Source: JBBRGG01 sp038240875
GTDB lineage: Bacteria; Planctomycetota; Phycisphaerae; Phycisphaerales; UBA1924
DNA: 16,803 bases
NCBI GenBank assembly: GCA_038240875.1
Contig: JBBRGG010000049.1
Coordinates: 1-16,803 of the forward strand
Direction: 5' to 3'
Numbering within the stretch: position 1 is the first letter of the stretch; every line of letters starts with the position of its first letter. A program made the position numbers and the translations under genes. Below the pieces are notes generated by a model. That model did not search any database, was not told where the DNA came from, and saw only the letters and a program-made list of their open reading frames with translations. Shown here one piece after another: positions 7,197 to 13,848 of this stretch.

Positions 7197-8627
7197 TTAC
7201 CGCGCTGATGCTTCTTTCGCGAGTTCGGCTTTTAGCACGTTGGCGTAGCGTTGGTATTGGTCGAGGGTGTTGTAGACTTGTGCCGAGACGCGGACGATGC
7301 GTTGTTCATTGCAGTTGAGGCGCCAGACGGGGGTGGCAAAGCCATGGGTTTCGATGAGGATGTCTTGGAGGGCGTCGTCGTATTTGCTTGGACGCGAATC
7401 GAGAGATTCGGGGGCGTCGGGGATGGGGATTGAGATCATGGTGCCGACCATGGAATCGGGGCAGGATGAGGCGATGCCCAAGGTGTTGCAGATGATGTCG
7501 CGAGCTTTGAGAGCCAGGGCATGGTTGTGGCGAAAGAGGGCGGGCCAGGAGCCGGCTAAGAGCGAGCCGACTACTGCGATTGATTCGGGAAGGGCTAGAA
7601 ACGCCGAGTAATCGCCGGTGCCGGAGTAGTCAAAGTCGCGTAAGAAGAGCGAGCGTTCGGGGCGGACTTTGTTGGCACGACTGGAAAGGGCGAGTGGGCG
7701 GAAGCCAGGTTGTTTATCGGCACGGACGAAAAGGAAGCCGATGCCTTTGGGGCCACAGAGCCATTTGTGGCCGCTGCCTACGAAGTAGGAAGGAGAAAGG
7801 GCGGCGAGATCGACGGGGATCTGGCCAGGGCTGTGCGCACCATCAAGGACGACGTCGATGCCACGCGCGTTGCACTCTTTGATGATGAGGGCGACCGGGA
7901 AGATCAGCGAACTGGCACTGGTGATGTGGCTGATAAAGACGATGCGCGTGCGAGGCGTGATCGCGGCAAGGAAATTCTCGACGATTACCTCGGCGGAAAC
8001 AATTGGGAATGGAACCTTGGCCTCTACGACGGTCGCGCCGGTGCGCTGGCAGACGCGATCAAGCTCGTTCAAGAGCGACTGGTATTCGTGGTCGCTGATG
8101 AGGATTTCGTCGCCTGCGCGGAGCGGCGTGTTGGCGAGGATGGTGTTGAGGGCGTGGGTCGCGTTGGAGATTGGGGCAAGGTCATTGGGGCGGCAGTTGA
8201 GGATACCGGCCAAGCTTGTGCGCGCGGCGTCGACCAATCCTTCTAGGTCGTGCTTAAAGAAGCGGATCGGCTCGCGTTCCATGCGGTCACGCAGGCGCGA
8301 TTGCAACGCGGCGGTAGAACGAGGCATCGCGCCATAGGAGCCGTGGTTCAAGAAAGTGACGGCGGGGTCGAGCATCCAGCAGTTTCGAGCGGCTTCGGGG
8401 ATGATGTCGAGAGCGTCGTCGGGGTTGAGGGCGTGGTCGGGGTTAAGGGCGTTGAGGTGCGAGGACACGCCATTGGTGAGGCCTGTAGTGGGCGCGGGTG
8501 TTAAGGTGGGTGCGTTGCTAATCACGCGCGGGTGCGCGATCGCAAAGGCGTCCGCCACGTCGAGACGTGTGGAGGCGCGGGGATTGGAGGAGGAAGTCAC
8601 GGCGGTGAGGTCTTGAGTGAAGATCAC
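7197..8627 (-). CDS. PLP-dependent class V aminotransferase-fold enzyme, CefD/EgtE-like (copy 1)
   Basis: A fold-type I PLP enzyme resembling isopenicillin N epimerase (CefD) and hercynylcysteine sulfoxide lyase (EgtE). With the GTG at 8627 as start it has 476 residues. Key parts are LDPAVTFLNHGSYGAMP (from about residue 86), ISNATHALNTIL, the cofactor-binding VVLDGAHSPGQ (Asp262, His265) and the Schiff-base lysine in GSGHKWLCGPKG (Lys288). The C-terminal domain has IVRVSAQVYNTLDQYQRY. The mobile-loop catalytic cysteine of IscS/SufS desulfurases is not recognisable, so ordinary cysteine desulfurase activity is unlikely. The start is uncertain: GTG at 8627 or 8600, or the late ATG at 8375 just before the conserved domain. 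The Ala/Pro-rich N-terminal linker contains a duplicated ALNPDD-type unit. It lies downstream of cysteine dioxygenase, which suggests it acts on cysteine sulfinate or a related amino acid; this is inference. Confidence 0.85.
   Translation of the reverse strand: MIFTQDLTAVTSSSNPRASTRLDVADAFAIAHPRVISNAPTLTPAPTTGLTNGVSSHLNALNPDHALNPDDALDIIPEAARNCWMLDPAVTFLNHGSYGAMPRSTAALQSRLRDRMEREPIRFFKHDLEGLVDAARTSLAGILNCRPNDLAPISNATHALNTILANTPLRAGDEILISDHEYQSLLNELDRVCQRTGATVVEAKVPFPIVSAEVIVENFLAAITPRTRIVFISHITSASSLIFPVALIIKECNARGIDVVLDGAHSPGQIPVDLAALSPSYFVGSGHKWLCGPKGIGFLFVRADKQPGFRPLALSSRANKVRPERSLFLRDFDYSGTGDYSAFLALPESIAVVGSLLAGSWPALFRHNHALALKARDIICNTLGIASSCPDSMVGTMISIPIPDAPESLDSRPSKYDDALQDILIETHGFATPVWRLNCNEQRIVRVSAQVYNTLDQYQRYANVLKAELAKEASAR
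8418..8453. repeat. 18-bp in-frame tandem duplication in PLP enzyme copy 1
   Basis: gtcggggttgagggcgtg (8418-8435) is followed by a 16/18 copy at 8436-8453. On the minus strand it encodes ALNPDHALNPDD in the N-terminal linker, outside the catalytic domain. Confidence 0.65.
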
Positions 8628-8829
8628 GGTCAAAGTATCGGCTCGATGGTGCGCGAAGGCACAAGAACTTGTTCGCCGAAAGTTGGTGGCGAAAAGGATC
8701 GTGAATCGTGCGGGTAAATTGATGGTACGAAAGATTTGGTTAATGAAAACTAGTTTGAGTGAAAATCGGCTCGAGAGAGAAAGAGAAAGAGAACGAGTGC
8801 TCGGACGAATAGCTGGGATTAGCTGATAT
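8628..8829. other. AT-richer spacer between cysteine dioxygenase and PLP enzyme copy 1
   Basis: About 200 bp without a supported gene, less GC-rich than its neighbours, with a purine tract GAGAAAGAGAAAGAGAA at about 8777-8793. An open frame upstream of the PLP enzyme continues through it but its translation is Ser/Leu/Arg low-complexity and it would overlap the cysteine dioxygenase end. The spacer may hold a promoter for the PLP-enzyme gene on the minus strand; I could not pick one with confidence. Confidence 0.4.
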
Positions 8830-9552
8830 TTAGCAAGGTAGATCGGGCGTACCCGTGGCCGACGGAGCTTCAAAGCTGGATTGGAATGCTGGAACCGTGT
8901 GGATGTAGCTCGCCACGGCGTCGGGACTGATGAAGTTGGCAAAGGCGTAGGTGTTCATCGCGAGGATCGGTGGCGAATACATATGCAGGGTGACCAGGTC
9001 GGTACCCGCGGCTTGCATGTTGCAGACCTGATGAATGTCGGCATCTTCGGCGGCACAAACGTATCCCGGGTTCATTTCGATGAAGCCAACCGGGCGGATT
9101 AGGCCGGAGGGGGTTTGCGAAAAACGGATTTCGGTGCCCACGCCTTGGATGATTTTGAAGGCACATGAGACGCCTTGATGATCGTGGATCGGGGTGCAGT
9201 CGGCACTTCGCCAGCACAATGCCAAAAGCTCGTACCAGTCTGAGCGAGCGATGGTGTTTCGGCGGTAGCCCTTGACCCCGAATTGGCAACACCCGGCGAT
9301 GTCGCTGCCGGTGACGTCGAGGCTTTGCAAGAGCGAAGAGAGTTTGGAAAGGTCGGCGCGGGCGCGAAGCGAATCAAGATACTGAATCAACGGCGTCAGC
9401 TTGGGAAAGGCTATGTGCGGATTGGGGACTAAGCCGGCTCGGCTGGACGTACCAAATGAGTCGCCTTCGCATGGTCCGGCGGTGGAAGGCGTGATTGCTG
9501 GAGGCGTGAGGGTTGGAGTACTCGCCGAACGATCTGTGTTGGGGGGAGGCAT
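8830..9552 (-). CDS. cdo: Cysteine dioxygenase (type I)
   Basis: A non-haem iron enzyme that oxidises L-cysteine with O2 to cysteine sulfinate. The 240-residue cupin protein has GYRRNTIARSDWYELLALCW (95-114; the Arg pair holds the substrate carboxylate in this family). The metal ligands are in PIHDH (His123, His125) and DIHQV (His174). Cys130 in GVSCAFKIIQG and Tyr192 in LHMYSPP align with the Cys93-Tyr157 cross-link of the mammalian enzyme, with His190 next to it. The first 45 or so residues are Pro/Thr/Ser-rich and not part of the fold. The ATG at 9552 has AGGAG six bases upstream, one of the better ribosome sites in the window. A PLP enzyme of the same family lies on each side on the same strand, 148 bp upstream and about 200 bp downstream, which suggests joint handling of oxidised cysteine. 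Confidence 0.93.
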   Translation of the reverse strand: MPPPNTDRSASTPTLTPPAITPSTAGPCEGDSFGTSSRAGLVPNPHIAFPKLTPLIQYLDSLRARADLSKLSSLLQSLDVTGSDIAGCCQFGVKGYRRNTIARSDWYELLALCWRSADCTPIHDHQGVSCAFKIIQGVGTEIRFSQTPSGLIRPVGFIEMNPGYVCAAEDADIHQVCNMQAAGTDLVTLHMYSPPILAMNTYAFANFISPDAVASYIHTVPAFQSSFEAPSATGTPDLPC

Positions 9553-9596
9553 GGCATGCTCCTACGCCGCGATAAAGGGCACGAAGTGGCACACTC

Positions 9597-9602
9597 AATA
9601 TA
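9597..9602 (-). promoter_or_regulatory. Possible -10 element (TATATT) for cysteine dioxygenase
   Basis: On the minus strand TATATT lies 45 bp upstream of the start codon, in the least GC-rich part of the 148-bp spacer. No good -35 is found at 16-18 bp, so support is weak. Confidence 0.25.
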
Positions 9603-9700
9603 CTCGACTAATTCACAGATCGACGAAGAAAATAGTCCAAAATCGTGTGGTTATGCGTGGCGAAGTGGGTGGATAGGTCCGCATCGACGTACAGGTTCGT

Positions 9701-11125
9701 TCAAGCTCCCGCTCGTTCAAATTCAAGCTCGGCTTTGATGGCCTGTGCGGCATAGGCGTATTGCTCGGGAGCGTTGTACGCTTGTGCCGACACGCGGCAG
9801 CAACGTAGCCATCTTGTTCCTGAACCTAAAACTGTGCTTGAACTCGCTTCATTTGTTGAATCATTGACGAGGACGTGCACGCCCCAGACGGGTATTTGCA
9901 GGCGATACTTTTTCAAGAGCACGTCCTGTAATGCATCGTGGTACGCGCTCGGCCGGGCGGCGAGCCGTTCGGCGAGTGCTGGCTCATGTGGCGGCAGAAT
10001 GATGGTGGCGATGCTGCCAACCATTGAGGCGGGACATGGTGCGGGGACGCCCAAGGCTTGGCAGATGGTGTCGCGGGCGGCGAGGACGGCGGCGCGGTTG
10101 TGACGCATGAGCGGTTCGAGAGATGCCGTGGGGCTTAGATTGGTGTTAGCGGTGGCTTGCCCCGGCAAAATGCTCGACAGTATTTCAATAGCTTCAGGGA
10201 TGACCATGAAGGGTGAGAGATCGCTGGTGCCGAGGTAGTCAAACTCGGTGAGGAACTGGCTTCGGCCTGGCTTTGAGGCATGGGCGTTGTTCGAGAGGAC
10301 CAAAGGCCGGAACGTCTCGGCAAACTCTTCACGCACCAACAGCATTGCCGAACCTTTGGGCGTACACAGCCATTTATGGCAGTTTGTAACGTAGTACGCA
10401 GCGTTGAGCCCGCCCTGACCTTGGAGGCGCAAAGGGAGCATGCCGATTGCGTGGGCACCGTCGATGAGGGTGCGGATGCCACGAGCTTCGAGCATGAGAA
10501 CGAGGCGCTCGACAGGGAGGACCATGCCGCTGCCACTAGTGACGTGGCTGATGAGGGCGATAGTTGTGCGTGGTGTGACTGCGGCAAGAATGGCGTCGAT
10601 GACGGCTTCAGGACTTGGGCAGGGAAAGGGAAGGCGCGCTGTGACGAGCTTGGCGCCAGCACGCTCAGCGGCGGCGCGCGCGTTATTCACGCACGCGGGA
10701 TATTCATGGCTGGTAACAAGGACTTCATCGCCGGGTGCAAGACGGATGTTGGCAAAGACGGTGGCCACGCCGACGGTGGCGTTGGTGACGGGGGCGATGA
10801 GGTGTGGCTCGCAATGAACGAGCGAGGCGAGGGCTTCGCGGGCGCGGTCCATACGAGGAGCGAGTTCTTCAACAAAGAAGCGAACAGGCTCGGCTTCGAG
10901 AGCGTTTTGGATTTGGGTTTGGGCGTGGCGGATGAGGGTTGGGCAGCCGCCGAAGGAGCCATGGTTGAGAAAGCAGACGTTGGGATCAAGGCCCCAATGC
11001 TTTGCTAGGGGCGAAGGGCTGGGAAAGGTGAGCGAGGTTGGGCCAGAAGTCGGGCCAGAAGTTGGGCCAGAAGTTGGGCCAGAAGTTGGGGTTGAAGTGG
11101 AAGTTGGCATGAGATGATCCGGCAT
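9701..11125 (-). CDS. PLP-dependent class V aminotransferase-fold enzyme, CefD/EgtE-like (copy 2)
   Basis: A paralogue of the gene at 7197-8627, 474 residues from the ATG at 11125. It has HWGLDPNVCFLNHGSFGGCP (43-62), VTNATVGVATVFANI, TLIDGAHAIGML (Asp222, His225), the PLP lysine in NCHKWLCTPKG (Lys251) and RVSAQAYNAPEQY near the end. As in copy 1 the desulfurase loop cysteine is not recognisable. The C-terminal domain has an extra Ser/Thr-rich loop of about a dozen residues before RWLRCCRVSAQ. The N-terminal 40 residues are a Thr/Ser/Gly/Pro linker built from 12-bp repeats. The frame stays open far upstream, but that part is antisense to the exporter gene and is not used; ATG 11110 is a second possible start. 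Together with cysteine dioxygenase downstream and the divergent exporter upstream it suggests cleavage or transamination of a cysteine derivative (inference). Confidence 0.88.
   Translation of the reverse strand: MPDHLMPTSTSTPTSGPTSGPTSGPTSGPTSLTFPSPSPLAKHWGLDPNVCFLNHGSFGGCPTLIRHAQTQIQNALEAEPVRFFVEELAPRMDRAREALASLVHCEPHLIAPVTNATVGVATVFANIRLAPGDEVLVTSHEYPACVNNARAAAERAGAKLVTARLPFPCPSPEAVIDAILAAVTPRTTIALISHVTSGSGMVLPVERLVLMLEARGIRTLIDGAHAIGMLPLRLQGQGGLNAAYYVTNCHKWLCTPKGSAMLLVREEFAETFRPLVLSNNAHASKPGRSQFLTEFDYLGTSDLSPFMVIPEAIEILSSILPGQATANTNLSPTASLEPLMRHNRAAVLAARDTICQALGVPAPCPASMVGSIATIILPPHEPALAERLAARPSAYHDALQDVLLKKYRLQIPVWGVHVLVNDSTNEASSSTVLGSGTRWLRCCRVSAQAYNAPEQYAYAAQAIKAELEFERAGA
11037..11096. 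repeat. 12-bp coding minisatellite, about 5 copies
   Basis: gttgggccagaa is repeated at 11037, 11049 (one mismatch), 11061 and 11073, with a degenerate fifth copy at 11085-11096. On the minus strand it encodes a (Thr-Ser-Gly-Pro)n linker at the N-terminus of PLP enzyme copy 2. Because the unit is a multiple of three, slippage would change linker length without breaking the frame. Confidence 0.85.
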
Positions 11126-11249
11126 GGTTGGATCTCGTGGTGATTTCCGCGGAGAATGCCGAGCTTGCGAGAGACTTTGCGGGCGTTGATTCGCTTTGGT
11201 GTGCTTGGTGGCGAGCAATATGGCCCGCCAAGCGGTACCGTAGCGACAC

Positions 11250-12338
11250 ATGGGCGAGCCTGCACCAATGCCTCCGACAAAGAACACGCAACCGACACCG
11301 TCTTCGCGCGGGCGGTCGTTGACTTCATGGCGGGCGTTCTGGTCATGGCGGGTTTGGATCTTTGTGTTGGCGGGGATCGCGTGCATGACGCCTTGGTGTT
11401 CGCCAGCGGTTGCGCTCGCGGTTGGGTGCGGGCTCGCGCTGCTTGGTATCGCGCCGTTTGTAAAGGAAAGCAATCTCATCTCCAAGCAGCTCATCCAGTG
11501 GTGCGTCGCCACGCTTGGGCTTTTGATCCCGCTTGTACGACTTGTCGAGGTTGTGCGCGAGGGGTTCGTGCTTGCGCTAGGTACTATTGTCGCGACGTTT
11601 ACGTTGGGCTTTATTCTCGCGCGCTTGCTCAAAGTGCATCGCGAACAGACGACGCTGGTGTGCTCGGGGACAGCGATCTGTGGCGGGTCGGCGATTGCCG
11701 CCGTGGGATCGGCAATTGGTGCGAGCAGTGGCGGGATGGCGATTGCCACAGGAGCAATATTCCTGTTGAACGCGGCGGGTTTATACACGCTGCCTTTGAT
11801 CGGGCACACGCTGGCGTTGACGCCAGAGCAGTTTGGCGCGTGGGCGGGCATGGCGCTCCACGATGTTTCCAGCGTGTCGGGGGCGGCGTCGGCGTATCTG
11901 CCTGGGGACGCGGCGGGGACGGCGATCGTGCAAGAACACGCGATGGTGGTGAAGTTGTCGCGGGTGATCTGGATCGTGCCGATTGCGATTGTGGCGCGGT
12001 GGTGGTTCGCACGATTGAACGTGAGCCAGAACGCAAGCCAGAACGCGAATGAAAGCACAACGACGCAAACAAAGAAGAGCAAGCTGCCGGTGCCTTGGCT
12101 GGTGATTTTGTTCGTGGGCGCGAGCGTGTTGGCGACGTTCGTGCCAACAGTTGCGGCGTACTCGACGGAGATTCGCTTTGTTGCGAAACTAGGGTTTCAA
12201 GGCGCGCTGTTCTTGATTGGTGCCGGACTATCGATGGCGGCGATCCGCGCAGTAGGTTGGCGAGCACTGGTCATGGCAACGACGCTATGGCTCGCACTTG
12301 CGGGCGGGTCGTTGGCGGTGGTGATGGGATTAGAGTGA
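11250..12338 (+). CDS. YeiH/UPF0324-family membrane protein, putative sulfate exporter
   Basis: A polytopic inner-membrane protein of 362 residues with roughly ten hydrophobic segments (first at about 35-68). The family signatures are CSGTAICGGSAIAAVG (138-153) and AWAGMALHDVSSVSGAA (197-213), which correspond to the conserved GT-ICG-SAIAA and HEV regions of YeiH-type proteins. Members are annotated as putative sulfate exporters, though direct transport evidence is thin. A hydrophilic Asn/Ser/Thr/Lys loop (about 257-278) separates the last helices. The ATG at 11250 has no Shine-Dalgarno; ATG 11268 is an alternative. The gene is divergent from the PLP-enzyme/cysteine-dioxygenase group with 124 bp between start codons, so a shared control region is possible. 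Export of sulfite or sulfate from cysteine oxidation would fit the context (inference). Confidence 0.9.
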   Translation: MGEPAPMPPTKNTQPTPSSRGRSLTSWRAFWSWRVWIFVLAGIACMTPWCSPAVALAVGCGLALLGIAPFVKESNLISKQLIQWCVATLGLLIPLVRLVEVVREGFVLALGTIVATFTLGFILARLLKVHREQTTLVCSGTAICGGSAIAAVGSAIGASSGGMAIATGAIFLLNAAGLYTLPLIGHTLALTPEQFGAWAGMALHDVSSVSGAASAYLPGDAAGTAIVQEHAMVVKLSRVIWIVPIAIVARWWFARLNVSQNASQNANESTTTQTKKSKLPVPWLVILFVGASVLATFVPTVAAYSTEIRFVAKLGFQGALFLIGAGLSMAAIRAVGWRALVMATTLWLALAGGSLAVVMGLE

Positions 12339-12343
12339 GAAGA

Positions 12344-12361
12344 GAATCGGAATCGGAATCG
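12344..12361. repeat. Hexanucleotide GAATCG x3
   Basis: Three perfect copies of GAATCG at 12344-12361, just after the exporter stop. The rest of the 179-bp convergent spacer to purM (12339-12517) shows no gene and no convincing terminator hairpin. Confidence 0.7.
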
Positions 12362-12517
12362 GAAGTGGCAGTAGCACAATGGCAAGATGGCAAGATTACA
12401 ACTTAAGTAATTCGGTAATTTGCTAGTGTATTAGCGTGATGTCCACCATCTCATCATGGCGATTTACATTGCCAGACAACACAGCATAATAATATTACTT
12501 TAGCGACACTCCCCCAC

Positions 12518-13771
12518 TCATCCCCAGCGGACTTCGCCCTTGCCTTTGGCGACTTTACCAAGCGTGAAGACACGCTCGCCATATTTGGTCAATTTCTCCG
12601 CGACGGCTTCGGCGAAGGCGGGCTTGACGATCAGGCAATAGCCGATGCCCATGTTGAAGACGCGCCACATTTCTTCTTCAGGGATGTTCCCTTTGGACTG
12701 AAGAAACGAAAAAACTCGCGGGCGTGGCCAAGCGTCGCGATCAACGACGGCGTCAAGGTGCGAAGGCAGTGCTCGGCAGAGGTTGCCGGGGATGCCGCTG
12801 CCGGTAATGTGGGCCATGCCGGTGACGACGTTTTTGACTCTGTACGAGCGAAGCAATCGCACGATGGGGTCGGCGTACAAGCGCGTCGGCGTGAGCAGGA
12901 TTTTGCCTAGGGTTGAAGCTAGCGCGATTTCGGCGGTTTCGCCAGCAAGGTCGCTGATAGCGCGTTCGTTCATCGCGCTGCTACGGCGTGCGTTCTCGGC
13001 GGCACGAGCTATGGGCGAGTTGGCCTTGGTGCTGCGACGTGAGGCGGCGGCTTTTTTGGATGCGCTCGTGTTCTTGGCCGAGACTTTAGCGCGGGCGGGT
13101 GGGTCGAGCAATTCGTTGTAGGTAGCATGAAGGTCGAGCTTGGCTTCTTGGACAACTTTGCGGACGAGGGTGTAGCCGTTGCTGTGGATGCCGTCGCTGG
13201 CAAGGCCGAGGATGACGTCGCCTTCGCTGACGCGTGTAGATTTTTGGACGCGTTTGAGTTCGACGACGCCGACGCAGAACCCGGCGAGATCAAAATCGCC
13301 TTTGGCGTAGATGTCGGGCATGTGGGCGGTCTCGCCGCCGATGAGTGCACAGCCGGAGCGTTTGCAGCCGTCGGCGATGCCACGAACAAGATCGTGGAGA
13401 AACACGCGATCAATGGTGGGCGTTGCGATGTAGTCAAGAAAGAGGAGCGGCTCGGCACCTTGCACGACAAGATCGTTAACGTTCATCGCGACCAGGTCGA
13501 TGCCGACGGTGTCGAAGGTTGCAAGATCGGCGGCGAGCTTGACCTTCGTGCCAACGCCATCGCAGCAGGCGACCAGAACCGGGTCCTTGTAGTTGCGTGC
13601 GAAGAGGCGATGGTTGTAATCGAGGCGCACGAGCCCGGCGAAGCCGCCTGGGTTTGGGATGACGCGATCGGTATACGTGCGCTTCAAAACCGAGTCGAGC
13701 GACTCGGTGAAGCTGTCCTTCTGGTCGATGTCAACGCCAGCAGCGGCGTAGGTGAGCGAGGGCTTTGCCAT
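12518..13771 (-). CDS. purM: Phosphoribosylformylglycinamidine cyclo-ligase (AIR synthetase) with basic insertion
   Basis: Makes aminoimidazole ribotide from FGAM with ATP in purine synthesis. From the ATG at 13771 (MAKPSLTYAAAGVDID) the protein has 417 residues. Family motifs are DGVGTKVKLA (71-80), AMNVNDLVVQGAEPLLFLDY (95-114), LIGGETAHMP (143-152), GLASDGIHSNGYTLVR (189-204), LLTPTRLYADPI (292-303), AHITGSGIPGNL (320-331) and FNMGIGYCLIV (372-382). The usual length is about 345 residues. The excess is mostly a Lys/Arg/Ala/Ser-rich insertion at about 224-285 between the NGY helix and the PTR motif. The nine codons upstream of 13771 are in frame but not family-like. It lies 77 bp downstream of the lysine-dehydrogenase-like gene on the same strand. 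Confidence 0.95.
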   Translation of the reverse strand: MAKPSLTYAAAGVDIDQKDSFTESLDSVLKRTYTDRVIPNPGGFAGLVRLDYNHRLFARNYKDPVLVACCDGVGTKVKLAADLATFDTVGIDLVAMNVNDLVVQGAEPLLFLDYIATPTIDRVFLHDLVRGIADGCKRSGCALIGGETAHMPDIYAKGDFDLAGFCVGVVELKRVQKSTRVSEGDVILGLASDGIHSNGYTLVRKVVQEAKLDLHATYNELLDPPARAKVSAKNTSASKKAAASRRSTKANSPIARAAENARRSSAMNERAISDLAGETAEIALASTLGKILLTPTRLYADPIVRLLRSYRVKNVVTGMAHITGSGIPGNLCRALPSHLDAVVDRDAWPRPRVFSFLQSKGNIPEEEMWRVFNMGIGYCLIVKPAFAEAVAEKLTKYGERVFTLGKVAKGKGEVRWG

Positions 13772-13848
13772 ACGCAAGCGTAGCGGCCCGCGTTCCACGC
13801 AATTGGGACAGAGCCTCTACGCAGAAATGATGAAGAACGAGCGGGCGA

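Noticed and set aside
8628..8942. Upstream extension of PLP enzyme copy 1 to 581 residues
   Set aside because: It would overlap the end of cysteine dioxygenase, and the translation is Ser/Arg/Leu low-complexity in an AT-richer spacer.
7197..11125. Calling the two PLP enzymes IscS/SufS cysteine desulfurases
   Set aside because: The mobile-loop catalytic cysteine context is not recognisable and the HKWLC-PKG and RVSAQ-YN motifs point to the CefD/EgtE branch.
11126..12082. Upstream extension of PLP enzyme copy 2 to 793 residues
   Set aside because: This part is antisense to the well-supported YeiH-type gene and its translation is low-complexity with no family resemblance; the conserved domain begins about 40 residues after ATG 11125.
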